Shown: in pieces, positions 54,275-63,149 of the stretch | How positions within the stretch are numbered: position 1 is the stretch's first letter | How the letters are laid out: every line of letters begins with the position of its first letter | Source of the DNA: Alishewanella jeotgali KCTC 22429 | GTDB taxonomy: Bacteria; Pseudomonadota; Gammaproteobacteria; Enterobacterales; Alteromonadaceae | Reading direction: 5' to 3' | Assembly (NCBI RefSeq): GCF_000245735.1 | Contig: NZ_AHTH01000048.1 | Span: 62,001 to 126,000, forward strand | Length of the DNA: 64,000 bases | Notes under the pieces: model-generated | Told to the model about the DNA's origin: nothing | What the model saw: only the letters and a program-made list of their open reading frames with translations | Databases searched by the model: none | Position numbers and translations under genes: made by a program

Positions 54275-55281
54275 AACCCTTAAAGTCGGCCCAGCATTTT
54301 AGTCAGGAGCAGATAGCAGCAATGGAGCTCCCGAAAGCCCGTCAGCAGTTAGAACCCCAGCCGCTGTTACCGCTGGATGACGTGGCGCCGCCAGAGCCTT
54401 CCGCCTCCAGCCGGTTCAGTGTGTTATGGTTGGCGGCAATGTGCGCCTTGCTGGCGTTAATCTCACTGGGGCTTTGGCAGTGGACAGCCTGGCTGACACA
54501 GCAATGGCAGCAAAGCCTGCTGGCCGGTACTCTGGTTAGCCTGTTTAGTGGCGCTGTGCTGACCATCCTGTTGGTGCTATGTTACCGCGAGTGGCGCTTG
54601 TGGCGGCAGCTGCAACGTAATCAGCAGTGGCAGCAACAGGCGCAACGTATTGCGGCGAATGTACAATTTGGCGAGGCCTTACCGCTTTGCGATGCCATTT
54701 TGCGCGCTTTGCCGCCGGATGCGCTGACGCAAACTGCAATAGCTGACTGGCGTGCTGCGATCAAGCCTGAACACAGCGATACCGAGATCCTGACCTTATT
54801 TGAGCAGCAACTGCTGCAACCCTTGGATCGGCAGGCGCAACAGCTGATCTGGCGCGGTGCCACCGACAGCAGTCTGGCTGTCGCGATCAGCCCGTTCGCG
54901 CTGGCGGATATGTTACTGGTGCTGTGGCGCAGCAGCCGGATGTTACGCCAGCTGGCCAGGCTCTACGGCGCACCTGTTGGCCAGTTGCGTAGTCTGGTAT
55001 TAATCAAGCAGGCGATAGCAACCTTACTTTGGGCCGGCAGCTCAGAATTGGCGCTCGACATGGCGGCGGATGTGTTAAGCAGTGAATTAACGGCAAAACT
55101 CTCTGCCCGGGCCGGGCAAGGCGTGGTTGCCGGTTTATTGGTGGCGCGGCTGGGCAATATCGCCATGATGCAATTACGGCCTTTACCCTTAGCGCAAAGT
55201 CAGAAAATTCAGCCCGCACAGCTGGCAAAAGCCCTGGTTGGACGTTTTAGCCCGGCTGAGCCGACTGCCAACAAAAGCTGA
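54271..55281 (+). CDS. ycjF: YcjF-like membrane protein (TIGR01620)
   Basis: 336 residues. Two membrane helices near the N-terminal third (WLAAMCALLALISLGLW and LLAGTLVSLFSGAVLTILL) and a C-terminal DUF697-like domain. Last gene of the psp operon. Its 3' end with stop is part of a 26-bp tandem repeat. Confidence 0.9.
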   Translation: MKPLKSAQHFSQEQIAAMELPKARQQLEPQPLLPLDDVAPPEPSASSRFSVLWLAAMCALLALISLGLWQWTAWLTQQWQQSLLAGTLVSLFSGAVLTILLVLCYREWRLWRQLQRNQQWQQQAQRIAANVQFGEALPLCDAILRALPPDALTQTAIADWRAAIKPEHSDTEILTLFEQQLLQPLDRQAQQLIWRGATDSSLAVAISPFALADMLLVLWRSSRMLRQLARLYGAPVGQLRSLVLIKQAIATLLWAGSSELALDMAADVLSSELTAKLSARAGQGVVAGLLVARLGNIAMMQLRPLPLAQSQKIQPAQLAKALVGRFSPAEPTANKS

Positions 55282-55312
55282 TAGCGCCGTCTGCCAACAA
55301 AAGCTGACAGCG
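55261..55312 (+). repeat. Tandem 26-bp duplication across the ycjF stop codon
   Basis: Units 55261-55286 and 55287-55312 differ at two positions; both contain CTGCCAACAAAAGCTGA, in which TGA is the ycjF stop in the first copy. Confidence 0.92.
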
Positions 55313-55424
55313 GGCACTGGTCAGAGTTTTTATTACTTCAGACAGCAAGCCGTCTGGCTTGCTTCCCATTTTAGCGTTTTCTGTTAATGCTGAATAAAGT
55401 TGCAGTCATTAGCAGAACACCCTT

Positions 55425-56678
55425 ATGAAAAATAATAATAAACATGCTGAAACCCTGTGTATCCATGCCGGCAAAACCAAACAGCCGTATGGCGCGCTCA
55501 GTACACCGATTTACCAAACCTCGACCTTCGTGTTTGACAATGCCGAGCAGGGCGCAGCCCGTTTCGCCGGTGAGCAGGACGGTTATATTTATACCCGCTT
55601 AGGTAACCCGACTACCCGTGAGCTGGAGCTTAAGGTGGCAGCACTGGAAGGCATGGCAGATGCTGCAGCGACGGCGACCGGTATGGGCGCCGTGGCAGCC
55701 GCGACACTGGCGTTTTTACAGCAGGGTGATCACCTGATTGCCAGTAAAGCCATTTATGGCTGCAGTTTTGCGCTGTTTAGTCATCAGTTTGCCCGCTATG
55801 GTATTGAAGTCAGTTTTGTTGATATGACCGACCATGCGGCGGTGGTGGCGGCCATTAAGCCTAATACCAAAATGCTGTTTGCCGAAACGCCGATTAACCC
55901 GCATTTGGTGGTATTGGATCTGGCTTTCTTATGTGGTCTGTGCCGGCAACATAATATCCTGTCGGTGATTGATAATACCTTCCTGACGCCACTGTTACAG
56001 CAGCCGGCGAAATTTGGCGCTGATATTATTATCCATAGCGCGACTAAATATCTGAATGGCCATGGTGATGTAGTGGCCGGCATTATTGTCTCGGATGAAG
56101 AAAAAATCCGCACCATCAAATTGACCACGCTAAAAGATATGGGCGCCACTATCAGCCCACACGATGCCTGGCTGATTATCCGTGGTTTAAAAACGTTATC
56201 GGTACGGTTAGAGCGGCATTGCAGTAATGCGCAAAAGGTCGCCGAATATCTGGCGGCGCACCCGGCGGTAGCTGTGGTGCATTATCCGGGCCTGCCTGGT
56301 CATCCGGGCTATCGCTTCCTTGGTACGCAGATGCAGGCCGCAGGTGGCGTGCTGGCGTTTGAGCTCAACGCTAGTCTGGAGCAAAGCCGGGAGATGATTA
56401 ACCGTTGCCGTTTGCTTAGTCTGGCAGTCAGTCTGGGCGATGCCGAGTCGTTAATTCAGCATCCGGCCTCGATGACCCATAGTCCCTATACTGCAGAAGA
56501 GCGGGCCGCCGCCGGGATCAGTGATGGCTTGATCCGGATCTCTGTCGGTCTGGAGCATGTTGACGATATTTTGGCCGATTTGGAGCAGGCACTGGCGCCG
56601 TTAACGCAACAAAGCACAAAAGTTAAGCCAAAGCTTGCGTTAAATCCAAAACAGGAACCGGAAAGCTGCTATAACTAA
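55425..56678 (+). CDS. Methionine gamma-lyase
   Basis: 417 residues, Cys/Met metabolism PLP enzyme. Would split methionine to methanethiol, ammonia and 2-oxobutyrate. Y56 and R58 (YIYTRLGNPT), Y111, C113 (IYGCSF) and the PLP lysine K208 (HSATKYLNGHGD) are present. The Cys in this YGC motif is the residue that marks methionine gamma-lyase against cystathionine enzymes. No ribosome site stronger than CCCTT..ATG is visible. Monocistronic. Confidence 0.85.
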   Translation: MKNNNKHAETLCIHAGKTKQPYGALSTPIYQTSTFVFDNAEQGAARFAGEQDGYIYTRLGNPTTRELELKVAALEGMADAAATATGMGAVAAATLAFLQQGDHLIASKAIYGCSFALFSHQFARYGIEVSFVDMTDHAAVVAAIKPNTKMLFAETPINPHLVVLDLAFLCGLCRQHNILSVIDNTFLTPLLQQPAKFGADIIIHSATKYLNGHGDVVAGIIVSDEEKIRTIKLTTLKDMGATISPHDAWLIIRGLKTLSVRLERHCSNAQKVAEYLAAHPAVAVVHYPGLPGHPGYRFLGTQMQAAGGVLAFELNASLEQSREMINRCRLLSLAVSLGDAESLIQHPASMTHSPYTAEERAAAGISDGLIRISVGLEHVDDILADLEQALAPLTQQSTKVKPKLALNPKQEPESCYN

Positions 56679-56710
56679 CATGAGTGTCAAGTTATTGCAG
56701 GGAAATATCG

Positions 56711-57646
56711 ATGAGCAATTTGCTGAATGCGGTAAATCAGCGTACCAATCTGGCCGGGCAGAATCGTTTCGAGTTGTTACTGTTCCGGCTCAATGGCCCG
56801 CAGCCTTTCGGAATTAATGTCTTTAAAGTACGAGAGGTCATTCAGTGCCCACAGTTGACTGAAATGCCTGGCTCGCATCCCTGTGTTAAAGGTATTGCGC
56901 ATTTGCGGGGTGAACCGGTGATGGTGCTGGACTTAGCCGAAGCGACCACCGGCAAGGGCATAGGTAAAACCGAAAATGCCTTTGTGATTGTTACCGAGTA
57001 CAACCGCAGTGTGCAGGGGTTTCTGGTATCCAGTGTCGATAAGATCGTGAACATGACCTGGGAGCAAATTAAACCGCCACCACAAGGTGCTGGTAAATCA
57101 CATTATCTGACTGCGGTTACTGAGATAGAAAATAAACTGGTGCAAATTATTGATGTTGAAAAAGTTTATGCTGAAATTATGCCCGTTGATGAAGAGGTTA
57201 GTGATGATACCAAGGCCAAATCGCAGGGTTTAGCCTTGGATAAAATCCTGGTACTGGTAGCGGACGACTCCGCTGTAGCGCGTAATCAGATCAAAAGAGC
57301 GCTGGACAGTATTCAGGTTAAATCCGAGTTGGTTAAGGATGGTCAGGAAGCACTTGATTGGTTACGTAACAAAGCCAAAGAGTGGGGCGATGACGTCATC
57401 CGGCGCGTACCGCTGTTGATTTCAGACATAGAAATGCCACGGATGGATGGTTATACCCTGGCGGCAGAAATTAAAGCTGAGCCGGCACTGCGCCCGATCC
57501 ATATTATTTTGCACTCTTCGTTAAGCGGTGTGTTCAACGAGGCGATGGTGAAAAAAGTCGGCGCCGATCAATTTATTGCCAAGTTTCACCCGGATGAATT
57601 ATTGACTGCCGTCAATCATTGGTTAACAGCAAGTCAGCACGCTTAG
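56711..57646 (+). CDS. cheV: Chemotaxis protein CheV
   Basis: 311 residues. An N-terminal CheW-like domain (about 20-165) couples receptors to CheA; a C-terminal receiver domain (about 180-305) has ADDSAVARNQ and the phospho-acceptor Asp in LLISDIEMPRMDG. The ATG at 56711 follows AGGGA and gives MSNLLNAVNQRT; an upstream in-frame start adds nine unconserved residues. Confidence 0.94.
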   Translation: MSNLLNAVNQRTNLAGQNRFELLLFRLNGPQPFGINVFKVREVIQCPQLTEMPGSHPCVKGIAHLRGEPVMVLDLAEATTGKGIGKTENAFVIVTEYNRSVQGFLVSSVDKIVNMTWEQIKPPPQGAGKSHYLTAVTEIENKLVQIIDVEKVYAEIMPVDEEVSDDTKAKSQGLALDKILVLVADDSAVARNQIKRALDSIQVKSELVKDGQEALDWLRNKAKEWGDDVIRRVPLLISDIEMPRMDGYTLAAEIKAEPALRPIHIILHSSLSGVFNEAMVKKVGADQFIAKFHPDELLTAVNHWLTASQHA

Positions 57647-57695
57647 TCCTGCGGGGCTGCATTGCCCCCGTCATCACCGTGAAAAGCGATTAGGG

Positions 57696-57713
57696 TGTAA
57701 TGCTTTTGTTACA
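57696..57713 (+). promoter_or_regulatory. TyrR box upstream of phhA
   Basis: TGTAATGCTTTTGTTACA matches TGTAAA-N6-TTTACA with one change in each half. It lies 145 bp before phhA, and a TyrR-type regulator is encoded 1.4 kb downstream. Confidence 0.75.
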
Positions 57714-57857
57714 CTTTAGCCGTGGCTTTTTCCGGGACCAAAGATTAACACCGTCGTCACTATCGTCTAGTATCCGCTGCATCGGCTCCCTTTTATAAAA
57801 ATCAAAATACTGAGCCAGCAGCCCTGTGCTGTTAACGATCAAGACAACAGGTAGTGT

Positions 57858-58658
57858 ATGACTAAGACCAGTAAATATGTGTCGCGCCAATCGGATGCCA
57901 ACGGCATTATCCATTGGAGTGACGAAGAAAATCAGATTTGGCACGAGTTGATCACCCGGCAGCTGGGTGTGATCGAAGGTAAAGCCTGTGATGAATATAT
58001 GGCGGGGCTGCAACGCCTGAATTTACCCACTGATCGCATTCCGCAATTGGAGGAAGTCAGTAAGGTATTGCGTGCAACCACTGGCTGGGAATGCGCTGAG
58101 GTGCCGGCATTGATTAGCTTTGATCGCTTTTTTGAGTTGCTGGCCAATAAGCAATTTCCGGTAGCGACCTTTATCCGGAGCCGCGAAGAATTCGACTATC
58201 TGCAAGAGCCGGATATATTCCATGAAATTTTTGGCCACTGCGCGATGTTAACCAACCCGGCCTTTGCAGAGTTTACCCATATTTATGGTCAGCTGGGTTT
58301 AGCGGCGAATAAGCAGGATCGGGTGTATCTGGCCAGACTGTACTGGTTTACCATTGAGTTCGGTTTGCTGCAAACGCCGGACGGGCTTCGCATTTACGGT
58401 GGCGGTATTCTGTCATCGCCGGGTGAAACCCGTTATGCGCTGCAATCCGAGCTGCCAGAGCGTAAGCCGTTTGATGCCTTGGATGTACTGCGTACACCGT
58501 ACCGAATCGATATTATGCAGCCGATTTATTTTATGATTAACCGCATCGATGATCTGTTTGATATCGCCCATCTGGATCTGATGGCGCTGGTTGAACAGGC
58601 GCGCGCTCTGGGTTTACATGCCCCGAAATTCCCACCTAAAGAAAAGCAAGCAAGCTAG
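57858..58658 (+). CDS. phhA: Phenylalanine 4-monooxygenase
   Basis: 266 residues. Tetrahydrobiopterin-dependent, iron-containing hydroxylation of phenylalanine to tyrosine. The iron ligands are H122 and H127 ([11 protein letters not shown]) and E167 (WFTIEFGL). No regulatory N-terminal domain, as usual in bacteria. It precedes its cofactor-recycling partner phhB by 10 bp. Confidence 0.96.
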   Translation: MTKTSKYVSRQSDANGIIHWSDEENQIWHELITRQLGVIEGKACDEYMAGLQRLNLPTDRIPQLEEVSKVLRATTGWECAEVPALISFDRFFELLANKQFPVATFIRSREEFDYLQEPDIFHEIFGHCAMLTNPAFAEFTHIYGQLGLAANKQDRVYLARLYWFTIEFGLLQTPDGLRIYGGGILSSPGETRYALQSELPERKPFDALDVLRTPYRIDIMQPIYFMINRIDDLFDIAHLDLMALVEQARALGLHAPKFPPKEKQAS

Positions 58659-58668
58659 GAAACCAAGC

Positions 58669-59010
58669 ATGACCGAATTAACTGCAATGAAATGTGAAGC
58701 CTGCCGTGCTGATGCGCCAAAAGTATCAGAGGCCGAATTGCCAGAATTAATGCGCCAGATCCCGGATTGGACGCCTGTGGTCCGTGACGGTATCTTACAG
58801 CTGGAACGCGAGTACAAATTTAAAAACTTCAAACAAGCCTGGGCCTTTCACAATAAAGTGGCCGAAATGGCAGAAGCGGAAGGCCATCATCCGGCGCTGC
58901 TGCTGGAGTGGGGCAAGCTGACCGTAACCTGGTGGTCACACTCGATCAAAGGCCTGCACAAGAATGATTTTATTTGTGCTGCCAAGACGGATGCGCTGCT
59001 GTCAGCATAA
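58669..59010 (+). CDS. phhB: Pterin-4a-carbinolamine dehydratase
   Basis: 113 residues from the ATG at 58669 after AGGAAACC. Regenerates the pterin cofactor used by PhhA. The catalytic His residues are in [23 protein letters not shown] sequence ([10 protein letters not shown] and [12 protein letters not shown]). The N-terminus has two Cys ([10 protein letters not shown]) not essential to the fold. A terminator follows. Confidence 0.95.
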   Translation: MTELTAMKCEACRADAPKVSEAELPELMRQIPDWTPVVRDGILQLEREYKFKNFKQAWAFHNKVAEMAEAEGHHPALLLEWGKLTVTWWSHSIKGLHKNDFICAAKTDALLSA

Positions 59011-59030
59011 GCCTACTGTCTTATTGTAAC

Positions 59031-59054
59031 AGGACGCCCGGTGCGTCCTTTTTT
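59031..59054 (+). terminator. phhAB terminator
   Basis: AGGACGC (59031-59037) pairs with GCGTCCT (59043-59049) around a 5-nt loop, then six T. Confidence 0.82.
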
Positions 59055-59142
59055 GTTCATAATTCTTTACAAAAAAACTGGTCTGTCTGCTTTAATTTAC
59101 CGTATGATGCAGCATCGGTCAGGCCAGAGGTGTAAGGCGGCT

Positions 59143-60663
59143 ATGCGTTTAGAAATACAGTGTCAAAATCGATTAGGGCTGGCGCAAGATGTCCTCAATG
59201 TGCTGGTTAGCTATCAGTTGGATCTGCGCGGTATCGAAGTTGATCCGTCGTTAAATAAGATTTATGTGTCTTTTCCAACCGTGAATTTTGAGCAGTTCCA
59301 GGAATTGATGGCCAGAATGCGCCGCATTCAGGGCGTGGAGGATGTGAAAACCACCGCCTTTATGCCATCTGAGCGTGAACATAACGAAGTGATGACGCTG
59401 CTGCGCACCTTGCCCGATGGTTTGATTGCCATTGACCTGAAAGCCAATGTTACCGTGATCAATGAGGCGGCATTAGAAGCCTTGTCGGTGAGCTACGACG
59501 CTATCATTGGTCAGTCATTGCAAGGTATGGTGAAAGGCTTTAATTTTCAGCGTTGGCTGGAGGGCGAGGATGTACTGGCGCAAACCCGGCGTTTGGAAAT
59601 TCATAGTAAACGTTTTATCGCCGATATTTTGCCGGTATTGGTGCCGGATGAAACCGGCCAGGACATTTTAGCCGGGGCGGTAATTAACCTGAAATCGGAA
59701 AGCCGGCTCGGTCAGCATATGATTGCCTTTAAAAAAGGCGATGCCGAGAGCTTTAACAGTATACAGGCCAGCAGTAATACCATGCGCAAGGTAGTACGGG
59801 AAGCCCGGCGCATGGCGCAGCTTGATGCACCTATTTTAATCGTTGGCGAAACCGGCACCGGTAAAGAATTGTTGGCGCGGGCCTGTCATGCCGCCGGTGG
59901 CCGCAACGGCAAACCCTTTTTAACGGTACCCTGTGCCTCGATGCCGGATAATGTGGCCGAGTCAGAGCTGTTTGGTTATGGACCTAATGCCTTCCCCGGC
60001 ACGGCTGAGGGTAAGAAAGGGATCTTTGAACAAGCCAATGGCGGCACGGTGTTTCTCGATGAAGTCGGTGAGATGTCACCGCAACTGCAAACCAAATTAC
60101 TGCGCTTTTTGCAGGATGGCAGTTTCCGCCGGGTAGCAGAAGAAAAAGAAGTGCGGGTCGATGTGCGGGTGATCTGTACTACCCAGAAAGATTTACCGGC
60201 GATGGTGCAGGAGGGCAAATTCCGTGAAGATTTGTTCTACCGTCTGAATGTGCTGACGCTAAGTATACCGCCGCTACGTGATCGCAAACAGGATGTACTG
60301 CCGCTGGCGGAGTTCTTTATTGCCCGTTACGCGGCACGACTCGGCCGCAAAGCCCCGAAACTGACCGATAACTGCAGCCAGTTTTTACAGCAGTATCCGT
60401 GGCCGGGCAATGTGCGGCAGCTGGAAAACGCGCTGTATCGGGCCGTTACCCTGCTGGATGGTAACGAGCTGGAAAAGCAACATCTGCAGTTGCCAAGCTA
60501 TACCAATGACTTTGGTTACCTGGAGCAGGATTTTGATGGCACCCTGGATGAGGCGGTAAAACGGTTTGAGGCCAATTTGCTACGGAAGCTGTTTCCGGCT
60601 TACCCCAGCTCACGGCAGCTGGCGAAAAAGCTCGGTTTAAGCCATACCGCGGTGGCGAATAAA
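59143..60663 (+). other. Domain span of TyrR/PhhR from ACT to HTH
   Basis: Within the tyrR gene: ACT domain at residues 1-70, PAS domain about 78-185, AAA+ domain about 205-435, C-terminal HTH about 475-520. Given separately because the sigma-54 contact loop is degenerate (NAFPGT at the GAFTGA position). Confidence 0.6.
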
Positions 60664-60705
60664 CTGCGGGATTATGGTATTAGCCGGAAGACTGTAAAAA
60701 TTTAA
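59143..60705 (+). CDS. tyrR: Aromatic amino acid regulator TyrR/PhhR
   Basis: 520 residues from the ATG at 59143 (AAGGCGG upstream), giving MRLEIQCQNRLGLAQDVLNV as in E. coli TyrR. A GTG start 34 codons earlier lies in the phhB terminator and is rejected. ACT and PAS domains bind aromatic amino acids; the AAA+ domain has Walker A GETGTGKELL; the HTH is KKLGLSHTAVANKLRDYG. The GAFTGA loop reads NAFPGT, so it probably acts on sigma-70 promoters. It should control the phh, hpd and hmg genes on both sides. Confidence 0.94.
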   Translation: MRLEIQCQNRLGLAQDVLNVLVSYQLDLRGIEVDPSLNKIYVSFPTVNFEQFQELMARMRRIQGVEDVKTTAFMPSEREHNEVMTLLRTLPDGLIAIDLKANVTVINEAALEALSVSYDAIIGQSLQGMVKGFNFQRWLEGEDVLAQTRRLEIHSKRFIADILPVLVPDETGQDILAGAVINLKSESRLGQHMIAFKKGDAESFNSIQASSNTMRKVVREARRMAQLDAPILIVGETGTGKELLARACHAAGGRNGKPFLTVPCASMPDNVAESELFGYGPNAFPGTAEGKKGIFEQANGGTVFLDEVGEMSPQLQTKLLRFLQDGSFRRVAEEKEVRVDVRVICTTQKDLPAMVQEGKFREDLFYRLNVLTLSIPPLRDRKQDVLPLAEFFIARYAARLGRKAPKLTDNCSQFLQQYPWPGNVRQLENALYRAVTLLDGNELEKQHLQLPSYTNDFGYLEQDFDGTLDEAVKRFEANLLRKLFPAYPSSRQLAKKLGLSHTAVANKLRDYGISRKTVKI

Positions 60706-60738
60706 TTACGCTTTGTGCTGACTTCTATACGCTATTTT

Positions 60739-60765
60739 GGCCGCCGCTGCACAGTGGCGGCCTTT
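60739..60765 (+). terminator. tyrR terminator
   Basis: GGCCGCCGCTG pairs with CAGTGGCGGCC (one G-T pair) and is followed by a short T run (TTTCC). Weaker than the others here. Confidence 0.65.
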
Positions 60766-60796
60766 CCATTCATGTCGCTGCCGCTAAATTAGCCAC

Positions 60797-60814
60797 TGTA
60801 TCACTAATTTTACA
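60797..60814 (+). promoter_or_regulatory. TyrR box upstream of hpd
   Basis: TGTATCACTAATTTTACA: the right half is the perfect TTTACA, the left half TGTA with two changes. 118 bp before hpd. Confidence 0.65.
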
Positions 60815-60931
60815 CTTGTCAGGTCAGCGCCTGATATCGCAACAATAATGCCGCCTCTTCCTTTTTTCTGGCGCTACCGCATGATAGCGCTCAAGCGCTT
60901 GGCGTCATAAATAAAAGACAGGAGTAGACAC

Positions 60932-62005
60932 ATGACCGATATGATTAATCCGCTGGGTACCGATGGTTTTGAATTTGTGGAATATACCGCAGCCGATGCC
61001 GGGGGTATTCAGAAGCTGAAAGATTTATTCAGCTCACTCGGTTTTACTGAAGTAGCGAAACATCGCTCGAAAGAAGCCTGGCTGTATAAGCAGGGCGATA
61101 TCAATTTTATCATTAATGCTGAACCGAACTCTCAGGCGGAAGAATTCGCCCGTAAGCATGGTCCGTCAGTCTGTGCCATGGCATTTCGGGTAAAAGATGC
61201 GGCTGCGGCGCTAAAACATGCTCTAGCCAACGGTGCCAAAGAATATAAAAATCAGATTGGCCCGATGGAGCTGAATATTCCGGCCGTGTATGGTATCGGT
61301 AGTAGTCTGCTGTACTTTGTTGATCGCTATGGTGCCAGCTCAGTCTATGATATTGACTTCAAATATTATGATAACTGGCAGGTCGAGATGGCCAAGCATG
61401 GCGTGGGTCTGGAGGTGCTGGACCACTTAACGCATAACGTGATGCGCGGCAATATGAACCTGTGGGCCGGTTTCTATGAGAAGATCGGTAACTTCCGTGA
61501 AATCCGTTACTTTGATATTGAAGGCAAGCTGACCGGCCTGGTATCAAAGGCGATGACCGCACCTTGTGGCAAGATCCGCATTCCAATTAACGAATCCTCT
61601 GATGATAAGTCACAGATTGAAGAATTTATCCGCGAATACAAAGGCGAGGGCATTCAGCATATCGCCCTGACCACCGACGATATCTATCAGACGGTGCGTA
61701 CTTTACGTGAGCGCGGCATGGACTTTATGCCAACGCCGGATACCTACTATGCCAAGGTCAATGAGCGGGTTGAAGGCCATACCGAAGATCTGGAGCAGTT
61801 AAAAGAACTGCGCATTTTGATTGACGGCGCACCGATGAAAGACGGTATTTTGTTGCAGATCTTTACCAAGACGGTCATTGGCCCGGTGTTTTTCGAGATT
61901 ATTCAGCGTAAAGGCAACGAAGGCTTTGGCGAGGGTAACTTTAAAGCTCTGTTCGAGTCGATTGAAGAAGATCAGATCCAGCGCGGAGTGCTAAGCAATG
62001 CGTAA
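60932..62005 (+). CDS. hpd: 4-hydroxyphenylpyruvate dioxygenase
   Basis: 357 residues. Fe(II) enzyme converting 4-hydroxyphenylpyruvate to homogentisate. Iron ligands lie in LDHLTHNV (His), IQHIALTTDDIY (His) and VFFEIIQRKGNEGFGEGNF (Glu). GGAGT precedes the ATG. The stop overlaps hmgA by 8 bp, so the two are translationally linked. Confidence 0.96.
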   Translation: MTDMINPLGTDGFEFVEYTAADAGGIQKLKDLFSSLGFTEVAKHRSKEAWLYKQGDINFIINAEPNSQAEEFARKHGPSVCAMAFRVKDAAAALKHALANGAKEYKNQIGPMELNIPAVYGIGSSLLYFVDRYGASSVYDIDFKYYDNWQVEMAKHGVGLEVLDHLTHNVMRGNMNLWAGFYEKIGNFREIRYFDIEGKLTGLVSKAMTAPCGKIRIPINESSDDKSQIEEFIREYKGEGIQHIALTTDDIYQTVRTLRERGMDFMPTPDTYYAKVNERVEGHTEDLEQLKELRILIDGAPMKDGILLQIFTKTVIGPVFFEIIQRKGNEGFGEGNFKALFESIEEDQIQRGVLSNA

Positions 62006-63128
62006 ATGGGCGTCCTTTCCATTAAAAGAAGGTGATGTATCACGTCAGGCGCATGCCGATTTTCCCGAGCAGGCGATTTACGAGCGGGAAACCGGTCGTA
62101 GCGGCTTTTTCGGTCCGGCTACGCATTTCCATCACCGCCATGCACCAACCGGTTGGAGTGACTGGCAGGGGCCACTGCGTCCCCGCTTGTTTGATTTTAA
62201 CAACCTGGAAGTGAGTACCGACTCACCCTGGGCAGTCCCTTTGCTGCTGCATAATGCGCATTGTAAATTCCGCACCTGGCGCTTGAGCGATAAGATGACG
62301 CGGCTGGTGCGTAATGCTGACGGCGATGAATTATTGTTTATCCATGAGGGCAGTGCCGAGCTGTTTTGCGACTATGGTCATCTGACCTTGCGCGATGGCG
62401 ACTATGTGGTCATTCCACGCTCTACTATGTGGCGCTTAGAGCCGCTGGAGCCATTGCATGTGGTATTGATTGAAGCCACTAACGACAGCTATCAGTTGCC
62501 GGAAAAAGGCCTGGTTGGCAATCATGCGATCTTTGATCCGGCGATGCTGGATACCCCGAAAATCGATGATGCTTTTAAAGCTCAGTACAGCGAAGATAGC
62601 TGGCAGGTTGAGGTAAAACGCCACGGCCAGGTGTCAGTGATTACTTACCCCTATAACCCACTGGATGCCATTGGCTGGCATGGCGATTTAGCTGTGATGC
62701 GGATTAACTGGCGCGATATCCGGCCCTTAATGAGTCACCGCTATCATTTACCGCCATCAGCGCATACCACCTTTGTAGCACAGCGCTTTGTGGTCTGTAC
62801 CTTTGTCCCCCGGCCAATTGAAAGCGACCCGGGCGCGTTAAAGGTGCCGTTTTATCATAATAATGACGATTACGATGAAGTGCTGTTCTATCATGCCGGC
62901 GATTTCTTCAGTCGTGATAATATCGAGAAAGGCATGGTCACCTTCCATCCGGCCGGTTTTACCCATGGCCCGCATCCGAAAGCCTTTCAGGCGGGGTTGG
63001 AGTATCGGAAAAAGTTTACCGATGAAGTTGCAGTGATGCTGGATACCCGGGATGCATTGGAAGTTGGGGAGGCGGCCCTGGCGACCGAAAATCCGGACTA
63101 TGTGAATAGCTGGAAAGTTAAAGCCTGA
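61998..63128 (+). CDS. hmgA: Homogentisate 1,2-dioxygenase
   Basis: 376 residues, shorter than the about 440 of animal forms but cupin-fold throughout. Opens the ring of homogentisate to maleylacetoacetate. The metal-site region is FYHNNDDYDEVLFYHAGDF (His, Glu) and FHPAGFTHGPHPKAF (His). Between hpd and the fumarylacetoacetase gene. Confidence 0.93.
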   Translation: MRKWASFPLKEGDVSRQAHADFPEQAIYERETGRSGFFGPATHFHHRHAPTGWSDWQGPLRPRLFDFNNLEVSTDSPWAVPLLLHNAHCKFRTWRLSDKMTRLVRNADGDELLFIHEGSAELFCDYGHLTLRDGDYVVIPRSTMWRLEPLEPLHVVLIEATNDSYQLPEKGLVGNHAIFDPAMLDTPKIDDAFKAQYSEDSWQVEVKRHGQVSVITYPYNPLDAIGWHGDLAVMRINWRDIRPLMSHRYHLPPSAHTTFVAQRFVVCTFVPRPIESDPGALKVPFYHNNDDYDEVLFYHAGDFFSRDNIEKGMVTFHPAGFTHGPHPKAFQAGLEYRKKFTDEVAVMLDTRDALEVGEAALATENPDYVNSWKVKA

Positions 63129-63149
63129 GCGCTCAGTTAAGGAATTAAG

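Noticed and set aside
57690-58013. 107-residue minus-strand frame before phhA
   Set aside because: Overlaps the phhA start and the TyrR box, with no ribosome site.
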